DNA from: Nonomuraea coxensis DSM 45129
Lineage (GTDB): Bacteria; Actinomycetota; Actinomycetes; Streptosporangiales; Streptosporangiaceae
Length of the DNA: 64,000 bases
Direction: 5' to 3'
Assembly (NCBI RefSeq): GCF_019397265.1
Contig: NZ_CP068985.1
Coordinates: 3,266,501-3,330,500 of the forward strand
Part shown: one piece after another, positions 9,412 to 18,090 of the stretch
How the letters are laid out: every line of letters starts with the position of its first letter
How positions within the stretch are numbered: the stretch's first letter is position 1
Translations under genes and position numbers: made by a program
Notes under the pieces: model-generated
What the model saw: the letters and a program-made list of their open reading frames with translations, nothing else
What the model was told of the DNA's origin: nothing
The model's database searches: none

Positions 9412-10495
9412 CGTGCTGCCGGAGATCATGCGCTGGTACCGGTCGGGGCTCAAGTTCGGGCTGGCGACCGTGGTCAGCACGTTCAGCAGCGCGCCGCGCC
9501 CGCCGGGCGCGGCGATGGCGGTGCGCGGCGACGAGGTCGTGGGCAGCGTGTCCGGCGGCTGCGTCGAGGGCGCGGTGTTCGAGCTGGCCGGCGAGATCGA
9601 CACGCCGGTGCTCCAGCGCTACGGGGTCACCGACGACGACGCCTTCGCCGTCGGCCTCACCTGCGGCGGCATCATCGACATCCTCGTCGAGCCCATCTCG
9701 ATCGAGACCTTCCCCCAGCTCGGCGAGGTGGCCGCGTCCATCGAGGCGCACGAGCCGGTCGCCGTCGCCACGGTCGTCTCCGGCCCCGGCCACATGGGGG
9801 CGCGCCGGATCGTCTGGCCGGACCGGGCCTCGGGCACCCTCGGGGTACGCCGCCTCGACGAGGCCGTGGACGACGATGCCCGCGGCATGCTCGCCCAGGG
9901 CGTGACCGGCATCCGCCGCTACGGCGGCGAGGGGGAACGGCGGCTGGACGACCTCGCGGTGTTCGTGCACGCCTTCGCGCCGCCGCCGCGGATGCTGGTG
10001 TTCGGGGCGATCGACTTCGCGGCGGCGGTGGCGCGGGTCGGCAAGTTCCTCGGCTACCACGTCACGGTCTGCGACGCCCGGCCGGTCTTCGCCACGGCCA
10101 AGCGCTTCCCCGACGCCGACGAGGTCGTGGTCAAGTGGCCGCACGACTACCTCGCCGCGGTCGAGGTGGACGAGCGCACGGTGATCTGCGTGCTCACCCA
10201 CGACCCGAAGTTCGACGTCCCCCTGCTGGAGGTGGCGCTGCGCACCGACGCCGGGTACGTCGGCGCCATGGGCTCGCGCCGTACCCACGAGGACCGCCTG
10301 GCCCGGCTGCGCGAGGCCGGGCTCACCGAGGAGGAGCTGTCGCGGCTGCGCTCGCCCATCGGCCTGGACCTCGGCGCGCGCACCCCCGAGGAGACCGCCG
10401 TGTCGATCGCCGCCGAGCTGATCCAGCTCCGCTGGGGCGGCACCGGCCGCCCCCTGTCCACCACGCGGGGCCGCATCCACCACGAGTCGCCGTGA
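9404..10495 (+). CDS. XdhC/CoxI-family molybdenum hydroxylase maturation factor
   Basis: 363 residues of the XdhC family, which binds Moco, helps sulfurate it and delivers it to xanthine dehydrogenase-type enzymes. The N-terminal XdhC domain shows FSSAPRPPGAAMAV, GSVSGGCVEGAV and LTCGGIIDILVEP. The C-terminal Rossmann domain shows RMLVFGAIDFAAAVA, CVLTHDPKFDVP, YVGAMGSRRTHEDR and the ending SPIGLDLGARTPEETAVSIAAE. I start at ATG 9404, which overlaps the coxE-like gene by eight bases. The stop overlaps the GTG of the nucleotidyltransferase gene. The two domains are complete, so it is probably functional. Confidence 0.92.
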   Translation: MRDVLPEIMRWYRSGLKFGLATVVSTFSSAPRPPGAAMAVRGDEVVGSVSGGCVEGAVFELAGEIDTPVLQRYGVTDDDAFAVGLTCGGIIDILVEPISIETFPQLGEVAASIEAHEPVAVATVVSGPGHMGARRIVWPDRASGTLGVRRLDEAVDDDARGMLAQGVTGIRRYGGEGERRLDDLAVFVHAFAPPPRMLVFGAIDFAAAVARVGKFLGYHVTVCDARPVFATAKRFPDADEVVVKWPHDYLAAVEVDERTVICVLTHDPKFDVPLLEVALRTDAGYVGAMGSRRTHEDRLARLREAGLTEEELSRLRSPIGLDLGARTPEETAVSIAAELIQLRWGGTGRPLSTTRGRIHHESP

Positions 10496-11073
10496 TCGCG
10501 GGGCTGCTGCTCGCGGCCGGGCGCGGCGAACGGCTCGGCACCCCGAAGGCGCTCGTCGAGTACGGCGGCGAGCGCCTGCTCGACCGGGGCGTGCGCCTGC
10601 TGGCGGAGGGCGGCTGCCATCCGGTCGTGGTGGTGCTGGGCGCGGCCGACGCGCCGGTGAGCGGGGCGGTCGCCGTGCGCAACCCCGGCTGGGCCTCCGG
10701 CATGGGCTCGTCCCTGCGGGCCGGCCTGGCCGCGCTGCCCGAGGAGGCGGAGGCCGTGGTGATCGCGCTGGTGGACCAGCCGCTGATCCGGCCGGGCGCG
10801 GTGCGCGCGCTGATCGACGCCCGCGCCGGGCTGGCCGTCGCCACGTACGGGGGCCGGCGCAGGAACCCGGTGCTCATCGCCCGCGAGCACTTCGCCGAGG
10901 TGGCCGAGCGCGCGGTGGGGGACGTCGGCGCCCGCGCGTTCGTCAAGGCCCATCCGGAACTGGTCACCGAGGTGCCGTGCGACGGCCACGGCGACCCCGC
11001 CGACATCGACACGCCGCAGGACCTCGCCCTGCTGGACCCCGGCACGCCGGACCTCGGCGGGGAGCGTCGTTAG
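10492..11073 (+). CDS. MocA-like molybdenum cofactor nucleotidyltransferase
   Basis: 193 residues of the MobA/MocA GlmU-like fold. It has the N-terminal NTP-binding loop LLLAAGRGERLGTPKAL, a middle VALVDQPLIRP metal-binding aspartate motif and the C-terminal RNPVLIARE and GDPADIDTPQDL motifs. MocA attaches CMP to Moco to form the dinucleotide form used by many xanthine-dehydrogenase-family enzymes, which fits its place directly after xdhC (GTGA overlap). A MobA-type GMP transferase is less likely in this setting. The gene converges with the phosphatase-like gene on the other strand, and the stop codons overlap by four bases (11070-11073). Confidence 0.85.
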   Translation: MIAGLLLAAGRGERLGTPKALVEYGGERLLDRGVRLLAEGGCHPVVVVLGAADAPVSGAVAVRNPGWASGMGSSLRAGLAALPEEAEAVVIALVDQPLIRPGAVRALIDARAGLAVATYGGRRRNPVLIAREHFAEVAERAVGDVGARAFVKAHPELVTEVPCDGHGDPADIDTPQDLALLDPGTPDLGGERR

Positions 11074-11957
11074 AAGCGGAACGAGGCGATCGCCGCGCGG
11101 TGGTCGCTGCCCGTCGCCGGGGCGACGCCGGCCTCGGTGGCCTCCATCCCCTTGAACAGGATGTGGTCGGGCCGGGTGACCGGGAACTCGGCCGGCCAGG
11201 TGAAGCCGAACCCGTCGCCCGCCACGCTCTGCGCGTCGGTGAGCGGCGGGGTGAGGCCGCGCAGGTTGCGGTCGGTGGTGGCGGTGTTGAGGTCGCCGAG
11301 CAGCAGGATGCGCCGGCTCGGGTCGGCGTCGACCAGAGCGCGGGCGCGGGCCAGCGAGGCGTCGCGGGAGGCGGTGTGGCCGGGGCGGGCCGAGGCGAGG
11401 TGCATGACGTAGACCGTGACCTTGCCCTTGGGGGTGGTGGCGACGGCGCGCAGGGCGCGCGGCCAGCCCATGCCGACGTCCAGCGGTTCGGTGCGGGTGA
11501 GCGGGTAGCGGCTCCACAGGCCGACCGTGCTGACCGGGTAGTGGTACTTGAACATCTTGTTGAGCTGCTTGGCGGCCGGGCCTCCGGGCGTCAGCTCCTG
11601 GGCGGCCAGCAGGTCGAGATCTTTGGCGACGGCGCGTACGGCCTCGCCGGAGGCGTCGTTGCGCACCCCGACGTTGACCGTGCCCACGGACAGGTCGCTG
11701 GCCCCGCCGGGCGGCGTGCGCAGCAGCGTCGAGCCGAACATCGCCGCCCACACCACCCCCGGCACCAGCGCGGCCGCGGCGGCCACGGTGGACCGCGCGA
11801 GCGCGGCGGCGAGCAGCAGCACCGGCACGGCCAGCCCGATCCAGGGCAGCAGGCTCTCCAGGACGGGGGTGAACCCGCCGAGCGAGGGGATCAGCCGATG
11901 ACCCGCCAGAGCCGCGGCCACGACCGCCGACAGCACCATGACAACGCGACTCAGCAC
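11070..11957 (-). CDS. Membrane-anchored endonuclease/exonuclease/phosphatase-family protein
   Basis: About 295 residues. Three hydrophobic N-terminal segments (roughly residues 1-85) are followed by an EEP-fold domain: VGTVNVGVRND, LDLLAAQELTP (catalytic Glu), RILLLGDLNTATTD (DxN), and the closing RPDHILFKG and GSDHRAAIASF (catalytic His). Family members hydrolyse phosphodiester bonds in nucleic acids or lipids; the substrate here cannot be told. I start at GTG 11957 because a TAGCCT box (11965-11970, minus strand) sits seven bases before it, a leaderless arrangement. An ATG at 11939 is the next choice. An upstream in-frame extension to 12068 would overlap the divergent gene and is less likely. 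Confidence 0.8.
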   Translation of the reverse strand: MLSRVVMVLSAVVAAALAGHRLIPSLGGFTPVLESLLPWIGLAVPVLLLAAALARSTVAAAAALVPGVVWAAMFGSTLLRTPPGGASDLSVGTVNVGVRNDASGEAVRAVAKDLDLLAAQELTPGGPAAKQLNKMFKYHYPVSTVGLWSRYPLTRTEPLDVGMGWPRALRAVATTPKGKVTVYVMHLASARPGHTASRDASLARARALVDADPSRRILLLGDLNTATTDRNLRGLTPPLTDAQSVAGDGFGFTWPAEFPVTRPDHILFKGMEATEAGVAPATGSDHRAAIASFRF

Positions 11958-12049
11958 CCGTCCCAGGCTAGCCGCTCCCCGTCCGAGAGCCGACGCGATA
12001 GCCTGTTCGCGTCGAAACGGAACATCATTCGGTTCTAGGGGAGCCCGGC

Positions 12050-13090
12050 ATGCGCATCGGTATGGCAATCAACTACTCGGGCGGCTTCAAGGAGACCGTC
12101 GCCGAGCTGGCGGACTACGAGAAGGCCGGACTGGACATCGTGTTCGTGGCCGAGGCCTACAGCTTCGACGCGGTCAGCCAGATGGGCTACATCGCGGCGA
12201 AGACCGAGCGGCTGCAGATCGCCTCCGGCATCCTGCCGATCTACTCGCGCACGCCGACGCTCCTGGCCATGACCGCCGCCGGGCTCGACTTCGTCTCCGA
12301 CGGGCGCTTCACGCTCGGCATCGGCGCGTCGGGGCCGCAGGTGATCGAGGGCTTCCACGGGGTCCCGTACACCGCGCCGCTCGCGCGTACGCGGGAGGTC
12401 ATCGAGATCTGCCGCCAGGTGTGGCGGCGCGAGCGCGTGGAGCACCAGGGCCGCTACTACCAGGTGCCGCTCCCGCCCGGTCAGGGCACCGGCCTGGGCA
12501 AGCCCCTGAAGATCATCAACCACCCGGTGCGCCCCCGCATCCCCATCGTGGTCGCCGCGATCGGCCCCAAGAACGTCGAGCTGGCCGCCGAGCTGGCCGA
12601 GGGCTGGGAGCCGATCTTCTACGTGCCGGAGAAGGCCGGCGACGTGTGGGGCGAGGCCCTGGCCGCCGGCAAGGCCGGGCGCGACCCCGAGCTGGGCGAG
12701 CTGGACGTGATCGCGCAGGCGTCCCTCGCGATCGGCGACGACGTGTCCGGGCTGCTGGAGTTCGGGCGGCCGATGGCGGCCCTCTACATCGGCGGCATGG
12801 GCGCCAAGGGCAAGAACTTCTACAACGACCTGGCCCGGCGCTACGGCTACGAGAAGGAGGCCGAGGTGATCCAGGACCTCTACCTCCAGGGCAAGAAGGA
12901 CGAGGCCGCCGCCCAGGTGCCGGCCGAGCTGCTGGAGAAGATGTCGCTGGTCGGCAGCGAGGGGTTCGTGCGCGACCGGGTGCAGGCGTTCAAGGAGTCG
13001 GGGGTCACGACGCTCAACGTGGCGCCGCTGGGCCGTACGCACGAGGAGCGGGTCCGGCTCATCGAGCAGATCAAGGAGATCGCCGGCTGA
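12050..13090 (+). CDS. F420-dependent LLM-class oxidoreductase
   Basis: 346 residues of the luciferase-like monooxygenase superfamily. The MRIGMAINYSGG start, FVAEAYSFDAVSQMGYIAAKTERLQIASGI, RFTLGIGASGPQVIEGFHG and the mid-domain AAIGPKNVELAAELAEGWEP are typical of the F420-binding group, which uses reduced coenzyme F420 for hydride transfer. Substrates vary widely and cannot be inferred. AGGGGAG at 12037-12043 is the SD. A TAGCCT about 50 bases upstream (11996-12001) may be its -10, placing the start site near 12009. The gene ends directly before the second IS element. Confidence 0.88.
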   Translation: MRIGMAINYSGGFKETVAELADYEKAGLDIVFVAEAYSFDAVSQMGYIAAKTERLQIASGILPIYSRTPTLLAMTAAGLDFVSDGRFTLGIGASGPQVIEGFHGVPYTAPLARTREVIEICRQVWRRERVEHQGRYYQVPLPPGQGTGLGKPLKIINHPVRPRIPIVVAAIGPKNVELAAELAEGWEPIFYVPEKAGDVWGEALAAGKAGRDPELGELDVIAQASLAIGDDVSGLLEFGRPMAALYIGGMGAKGKNFYNDLARRYGYEKEAEVIQDLYLQGKKDEAAAQVPAELLEKMSLVGSEGFVRDRVQAFKESGVTTLNVAPLGRTHEERVRLIEQIKEIAG

Positions 13091-13318
13091 CCGATCGGGT
13101 GAAGTGAATCACCCTTCCTGGAAGGAATGCTCCGGGTCCCACCGGCGTTGTGCCGGCTGCACACGTCGCTGTGTCGCTGACCGTACGACGCCGCGACCAC
13201 TGACAGCCTCACAAGTCCGGAGCTTTCCTCCTATCAGCGTGCAGTGACCCGCATGGTCCGCACATCAGAGATCTCCGTTCGTCACATGCTAGACGGGCGG
13301 TGCTTCTATGATGATCGC

Positions 13319-13734
13319 GTGTTGGTCAGGCACGCACTTCTCCCGGTGCGGCGTATGACCTCGGGTACCACGTGGTGTGGTGCCCGAAGTATCGCCGCCC
13401 GTCCTTGTCGGCGGGTGAAGGACCGGCTTGAGGAGTTGATCCGTGCCAAAGCCGGCGAGCACGGCCGGAGATCGTGTCGCTTGAGGTGATGCCGGACCAC
13501 GTACATCTGTTCGTCAAGCCCTGCCCGAAGAACTCGCCGTCGTATGTGGCCGGCCAGTTCGAGGGCTTCACCTCCCACCACCTGCGCGCCGAGTTCGGGC
13601 ACCTGCGCTCTCGACTGCCCACACTGTCGTCGCGGTCCTACTTCGCGGCCACGGCCGGTGCGGTTCCGGCCGAGACGGTGCAGCGCTGTATCGAGACGCG
13701 GTACGAGCGGCCCGAAGGCGGTGGCCGTGCGTAG
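13319..13734 (+). pseudogene. tnpA: IS200-type TnpA (Y1 HUH transposase), inactivated
   Basis: Family-typical segments occur in order but in alternating frames. YDLGYHVVWCPKYRRPS (from 13354) is in one frame, VKDRLEELIRAKAGEHG (about 13413-13462) in a second, and EIVSLEVMPDHVHLFVKP to the end at 13734 back in the first. At least two compensating indels have therefore occurred, near 13405 and 13463. The HUH pair survives in PDHVHLFV. The catalytic tyrosine expected in the C-terminal RRYIETQ-like motif is a cysteine here (codon 13687-13689, in VQRCIETRYERP). TATGAT at 13307-13312 sits six bases before GTG 13319, so the old leaderless promoter is still visible. The gene cannot make an active transposase. 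Confidence 0.88.
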
Positions 13735-14911
13735 GTCGTACAGGTTCCTGCTCCGTCCCACGAGCAGGCAGGCCGCCGCGCTCGCCGCGTGCCTGGAGGA
13801 CCACCGCACGCTGTACAACGCCGCGCTGGAGCACCGCCGCACGGCCTACGCCAAGGCGGGCGTGAGCGTACGGTACGGCGACCAGTCGGCCGAGTTGAAG
13901 CACATCCGCGGCGACGACCCCGGCGGGCAGGGCCGGTGGTCGTTCTCCTCCCAGCAGGCCACGCTGCGCCGTCTGGACAAGGCGTTTCGCGCGTTCTTCG
14001 ACCGGGTCAAGGCCGGGCGTACGCCGGGCTACCCTCGGTTCAAGGGGCGGGGCCGGTTCGACACGGTCGAGTGGCCGAAGGACGGCGACGGCTGCCGGTG
14101 GGACTCCCAGCCCGGGCACCCGGCCGCGACGTTCGTGCGCCTTCAGGGCATCGGGCATGTCCGGGTGAACCAGTACCGGCCAGTCAGAGGCCGGGTGAAG
14201 ACGATCAGTGTGAAGCGGGAGGGCGCGCGCTGGTACGTGGTGCTGTCGTATGACGACGTGCCCGCCGAGCCGCTGCCCCCTGCGGGCGCGGTGGCCGGGA
14301 TCGACATGGGCGTCGCCTCGCTGGTCACCACCAGCGACGGCGGCCGGGTGGCCAACCCGCGCCACCTCGCCGCGACCGCCGATCGCCTCGCGGCGGCGCA
14401 GCGCGACCTCGCCCGCAAGAAGCGGGGCTCCAAACGCCGCCGCAAACAGGTGGCCCGTGTCGCCGCGCTGCACGCCAAGGTCCGGCGGCAACGCCTCGAC
14501 CACGCGCACAAGGCCGCGCTGGCGCTGGTCGGCGACTACGACCTGATCGTGCACGAGGACCTGCGGATCGCGAACATGACCCGCTCGGCGTCCGGCACGA
14601 TCGAGGCCCCCGGCTGCAACGTCGCCGCCAAGGCAGGTCTCAACCGTTCGATCCTGGATGCGGGCTGGGGGGTGTTCCTGACGATCCTCGCGTACAAGGC
14701 TGAAAGCGCCGGTCGCAAGCTGATCGTGGTGAACCCGGCCGGCACCTCCCGCACGTGCGCCCGCTGCGGGCACTGTGCGAAGGAGAACCGCGTTTCCCAA
14801 GCTTCGTTCGTCTGTACGGCGTGTGGACATGCCGCGCACGCCGACGTGAACGCGGCGGTCAACATTCTCAGGGCAGGGCTTGCCCTTCGCGACGCTGCGG
14901 AAGCGGCTTAG
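13721..14911 (+). CDS. tnpB: TnpB RNA-guided endonuclease of the second element
   Basis: 396 residues, full-length, from GTG 13721 (GTG 13727 is an alternative), overlapping the last bases of the dead tnpA. N-terminal RSYRFLLRPTSRQ and LYNAALEHRRTAY are typical. The RuvC catalytic triad is intact: D195 in AGIDMGVASL, E279 in VHEDLRIANM and D375 in HADVNAAVN. A zinc finger CARCG...CTACG precedes the last Asp. The omega RNA should come from its 3' end through 14945, with a guide matching the start of the symporter sequence (GAAGAGATTCTCC...). It differs strongly from the TnpB at 5075-6181, so the two are separate acquisitions. It stays open although its partner transposase is dead. Confidence 0.94.
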   Translation: MAVRRSYRFLLRPTSRQAAALAACLEDHRTLYNAALEHRRTAYAKAGVSVRYGDQSAELKHIRGDDPGGQGRWSFSSQQATLRRLDKAFRAFFDRVKAGRTPGYPRFKGRGRFDTVEWPKDGDGCRWDSQPGHPAATFVRLQGIGHVRVNQYRPVRGRVKTISVKREGARWYVVLSYDDVPAEPLPPAGAVAGIDMGVASLVTTSDGGRVANPRHLAATADRLAAAQRDLARKKRGSKRRRKQVARVAALHAKVRRQRLDHAHKAALALVGDYDLIVHEDLRIANMTRSASGTIEAPGCNVAAKAGLNRSILDAGWGVFLTILAYKAESAGRKLIVVNPAGTSRTCARCGHCAKENRVSQASFVCTACGHAAHADVNAAVNILRAGLALRDAAEAA

Positions 14912-14945
14912 CGAGAAGCCGCTCCCTTCAGGAGCGGAGGAGTCA

Positions 14946-15600
14946 CGAAGAGATTCTCCTTCTCGCTCCAGCTCCTCACCGGCCTCGCCGCCGGCGTCGC
15001 GCTGGGCTTCGCCGCCAGGATCTGGGACGTGACCTGGCTGGCCGAGACCCTGAGCAGGGTCGGCCAGATCTTCGTCCAGCTGCTCAAGCTCGCCGTGCCG
15101 CCGCTCGTCCTCACCGCCGTGCTGGTCAGCGTCGCCAACCTGCGCAACGTCAACGGCGCGGCCAGGCTCGCCGCCAAGACGCTGATGTGGTTCCTGATCA
15201 CCGCCGCGGTGTCGGTGGCCCTCGCCATCGGGCTCGGCCTGCTCATCGACCCGGGCCGCGGCGTCACCCTCGACACCGGCGCGGCCAGGGCCCCCGAGCA
15301 CGCCGGCACCTGGCTCGACTTCGTCACCGGCATCCTGCCCACCAACGTCGTCACCGCCTTCACCGAGGTCAACGTCCTGCAGATCGTCTTCCTGGGCGCC
15401 GTGCTCGGCGCGGCCGCCCTGGCCGCGGGGGAGAAGGCAGAACCGGCCCTCGCGCTCGCCCGGTCGGTGCTGGAGCTGGTCCAGAAGGCGCTGTGGTGGG
15501 TCATCAGGCTCGCGCCGATCGGCACGGCGGGCCTCATCGGCAAGGCCGTGTCCACGTACGGGTGGGACCTGCTCGCGCCGCTCGCCAAGTTCAGCGCCGC
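14946..15600 (+). pseudogene. Dicarboxylate/cation symporter (DctA/GltP-like), truncated at both ends
   Basis: Codons from about 14948 read KRFSFSLQLLTGLAAGVALGF, then IFVQLLKLAVPPLVLTAVLVSVANL, GILPTNVVTAF, NVLQIVFLGAVLGAAAL and PIGTAGLIGKAVSTYGWDLLAPLAKFS. These are the first half of a sodium:dicarboxylate symporter (SDF family, normally 400-450 residues). The IS right end replaces the start codon, and no good start or SD remains. After about 15600 the family similarity stops and the frame continues into Arg/Gly-rich sequence, so the substrate-binding second half (NMDGT-type motif) is missing. A GTG at 15029 could restart translation, but the product would not transport. Confidence 0.8.
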
Positions 15601-15707
15601 CGCAGCCGCTCGACGACGGCCCGGCCGGGACACGGCGGGCGCCGGAGCCGGTCGCGGCCTGACCCGGGGCACTGGGCGGCGGGCGCGGCCGCCTCTACGC
15701 TCCGTTC

Positions 15708-16220
15708 GTGGCGGACATCAGCTACCTCGAAGCGTGGCGCATGTGGTTCGGCGACGTCCAGGTGAACCAGCACACGATCCACGGCTGGTCGATCCTGGCA
15801 CTGGGGCGCGCGGGCAAGGTCGTCTCGTTCTTGGCCGGCCTGACGATCATCCTCGACATAGCCGGTCATGACCGCCTCACGTCCGCCGCCGCCTGGCTGC
15901 GCCGTGAACGCGACCGCGCCGACCTGCCGCTCTTCGTCCTGCTCCTTTCCGGCTGGTGGTTCGCCCTGGCGGCGCTCGCGCCGGACTGGCGGGCGCCGAA
16001 CTGGGTCGTCGAGGTGCTGGTCATGATGGCCGTCGGGCTGACAGGGACCGTCGCCGGCGCGTACGCCACCGTGTTCGTCTGGCTCGGCGCGCGCCGGCTT
16101 ACCGGCTGGGGGCTGGCGAAGCTGGCCGGGTGGCTGGAGCATCCGCAGGCGGTGCACTTCCGCGTCCTGTCGCTGGCCGCGCTGGTGATCGGCTTCCACT
16201 TCGACATGCTCTCCTCGTGA
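15708..16220 (+). CDS. Hypothetical membrane protein
   Basis: 170 residues. There are three to four hydrophobic segments: about 31-50, 73-92 (LFVLLLSGWWFALAAL), 100-125 (VLVMMAVGLTGTVAGAYATVFVWLGA) and 150-166. I do not recognise a family. The start is supported by TACGCT at 15696-15701, six bases before GTG 15708, a leaderless promoter arrangement. It is therefore transcribed on its own, independent of the symporter remnant upstream. It ends 87 bases before the pseudokinase gene. Confidence 0.65.
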   Translation: MADISYLEAWRMWFGDVQVNQHTIHGWSILALGRAGKVVSFLAGLTIILDIAGHDRLTSAAAWLRRERDRADLPLFVLLLSGWWFALAALAPDWRAPNWVVEVLVMMAVGLTGTVAGAYATVFVWLGARRLTGWGLAKLAGWLEHPQAVHFRVLSLAALVIGFHFDMLSS

Positions 16221-16307
16221 CCGGCCATCGTGCGACTTCGGAGGCACGTGGGGCTTTGGGGCCCTATGGTGGTCGGAAATCATGATGTACGAGTGTTTGG
16301 CGGGGAT

Positions 16308-18023
16308 ATGTCCGACGCGACGACGCCGGCGTTGATAGCCGACCGGTACCGGCTGGAGGAGCGCATCGGCTCCGGGCCGGTGGGCGAGGTGTGGCGGGGC
16401 TACGACACCCGCGCCGACTGGGTCGTGGCCGTGAAGCTGCTGCGGGGCGCAGGAACCCCTGAACTGCTCCGGCAGCACGCCCAGGCCGTGGCCAAGGTCA
16501 TCCACCCGAACGTCGCCATGGTGCTGGACGTCGGCGAGCACGACGGGGCGCCGTACCTGGTGATGGAGCACCTCACGGGCCCCAGCCTCGGCGAGGAGCG
16601 CGAGGCCGCGGGCGGCACCCTCGGCGTGGTGGAGACGTGCGACCTGGTCGCGCAGGCCGCGGCCGGCCTGGACGCCGCGCACAGGGCCGGGGTGGTGCAC
16701 GGCGAGATCGACCCGGACAGCTTCCGCAGGGCCGGCAGCGGGGTGCTCAAGGTGGTCGGCTTCGGGCTCGGCGGCACGGCAGCGCCCGGCGGCGACCCCC
16801 GCTACCTGGCGCCGGAACGGGCCGCCGGGGACGAGGCCCGCCCCGCCGGCGACGTGTACGCCCTGGGCTGCCTCTGCTACGAGCTCCTGTGCGGACGCCA
16901 CCCCTTCGCCGACGCCCCCGGCGGCAGCGGCCCGGCCGGAGAGGACGGCCCGCCCGCCCCGGGCAACGACGCCCCCGCCGCGGGGGACGCCTCGGCAGCG
17001 CCTGCCGCAGGGGAGCGTGGCGGGGGGCCGGTGCCGCCCAGCGCGATCAGGGCCGGGGTGCCCGCCGAGCTGGACCGCCTGGTGCTGGCCATGATCGCGG
17101 ACGATCCCGCGCGCCGCCCGGCCGGAGGTGAGACCATCCGCCGCGCGCTGGTGGCCATCGCCCACCCCCGCGCCAACCCCGACGCCCCGGCGGCCCCGGC
17201 CGGCGTGCCCGTGACCGGCGCCATGCTGCGCGACGGCATCCCCGGCGGCCCTGGCGGTCCCAGCGGCCCTGGTGGTCCCAGCGGCCCTGGTGGTCCCAGC
17301 GGCCCTGGTGGTCCCAGCGGTCCTGGCGGTCCCGGCGTCTCCTCGGTGGCCCGTGCCGGTGACACCGCCGTCTACCAGGCCGGTGACCTCACGCCGGAGG
17401 AGGGGCCGCGGCAGCCGGCGCGTGGCGGCCGGAGGCTCGTCGTCCAGCTCGGCGCGGCCGTGGCCGCCATCGTCGCGGTGACCCTCGGCATGGTGCTCTG
17501 GGCGAACGCCGGCGGCGACCCCGACGAGAGCGGCCCCGTCGCGGTGGCCACCCCCAGCGACGAGCTGACCACGGCCGCCGTGCCGGGACAGACGCCCACC
17601 ACGACGTCCGACTGGCCCACCGGCGAGCCCCCCAGCCCGTCGGCCCAGGCGTCCCCGGGCAACGTGACCACCTTCGGGCCGGACTCCGAGCCGCCCGGCG
17701 CGCTGCGCGAGACGCCCCCTGTCCGCGGCACCCTCCGCCCGGACCAGGAGCCGCCCGGCGGCTGGGGCCGGTGGCTGGCCGCGTTCGACGAGGCGGTGCG
17801 GCACCAGGTGGGCACGAACGGCATCAACCCGGACGTCGCCGCCAAGGCCCAGGACAAGCTGCGCAAGGCGGCCGGCAAGTACGCCGCCGGCCACCGCGAG
17901 GCCGCGGCCAAGGAGGTCGCCCGGGTCTACCGCGACCTCCAGCACGCCCAGCGGAAGGGTGACATGGAGCCGACCGGCCCGCTCGCGGAGTTCATGCGCG
18001 AATGGGTCGTCCCGGACCGCTGA
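16308..18023 (+). CDS. Membrane-anchored protein with a pseudokinase domain
   Basis: 571 residues. Residues 13-260 align with Hanks-type Ser/Thr kinase domains: a degraded Gly loop [15 protein letters not shown] with K43, [30 protein letters not shown] and [14 protein letters not shown]. The catalytic loop HRD is replaced by H131-G-E133, the DFG by G151-F-G153, and the helix-C Glu region reads RQHAQA. Phosphotransfer is therefore very unlikely. A collagen-like GPGGPS repeat (about 315-340), one transmembrane helix (about 393-415) and a roughly 150-residue outer part follow. ATG 16308 is chosen because the kinase homology begins 12 residues later. It could act as a scaffold, as mycobacterial MviN-type pseudokinases do; that is inference. 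Confidence 0.8.
   Translation: MSDATTPALIADRYRLEERIGSGPVGEVWRGYDTRADWVVAVKLLRGAGTPELLRQHAQAVAKVIHPNVAMVLDVGEHDGAPYLVMEHLTGPSLGEEREAAGGTLGVVETCDLVAQAAAGLDAAHRAGVVHGEIDPDSFRRAGSGVLKVVGFGLGGTAAPGGDPRYLAPERAAGDEARPAGDVYALGCLCYELLCGRHPFADAPGGSGPAGEDGPPAPGNDAPAAGDASAAPAAGERGGGPVPPSAIRAGVPAELDRLVLAMIADDPARRPAGGETIRRALVAIAHPRANPDAPAAPAGVPVTGAMLRDGIPGGPGGPSGPGGPSGPGGPSGPGGPSGPGGPGVSSVARAGDTAVYQAGDLTPEEGPRQPARGGRRLVVQLGAAVAAIVAVTLGMVLWANAGGDPDESGPVAVATPSDELTTAAVPGQTPTTTSDWPTGEPPSPSAQASPGNVTTFGPDSEPPGALRETPPVRGTLRPDQEPPGGWGRWLAAFDEAVRHQVGTNGINPDVAAKAQDKLRKAAGKYAAGHREAAAKEVARVYRDLQHAQRKGDMEPTGPLAEFMREWVVPDR
17244..17335 (+). repeat. 18-bp tandem repeat encoding GGPSGP collagen-like units
   Basis: Near-perfect copies of GGTGGTCCCAGCGGCCCT follow each other about five times, with the outer copies diverged. 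They encode Gly-Pro-rich hexapeptides in the linker between the pseudokinase domain and the membrane helix. The near identity at DNA level, with GGT/GGC as the main changes, suggests recent expansion by slippage. Copy number may vary between strains. Confidence 0.9.
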
Positions 18024-18090
18024 CCCGGCACGCCGCCGGCTCGGCGGGCCCGCGCCGCGCCAGGTGCGGCAGGGGTCGTAGATTGGCGGG

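Larger units (their letters stand above)
13105..14945 (+). mobile_element. IS200/IS605-family element with decayed tnpA and intact tnpB
   Basis: An about 1.8-kb element between the F420-dependent oxidoreductase and a symporter remnant. Order: a short left-end hairpin (CCTTC-CTG-GAAGG, 13113-13125), a leaderless promoter and a frameshifted tnpA, tnpB overlapping the end of tnpA, then a right-end hairpin (CCGCTCC 14919-14925 with GGAGCGG 14931-14937) followed by GGAGGAGTCAC. The last motif resembles the right end of the first element read on its own strand (GGAGGATGTCA), so the two belong to related families. The left boundary is the least certain. The right end abuts symporter coding sequence within a few bases. 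Confidence 0.8.

Noticed and set aside
13244..13489. Separate 81-codon gene upstream of tnpB
   Set aside because: Its second half (VKDRLEELIRAKAGEHG) is the frame-shifted middle of the IS200 tnpA; it is part of the pseudogene, not a gene.
17244..17335. CRISPR-like tandem repeat
   Set aside because: Units are contiguous 18-bp codon repeats without spacers, inside a coding region encoding GGPSGP.
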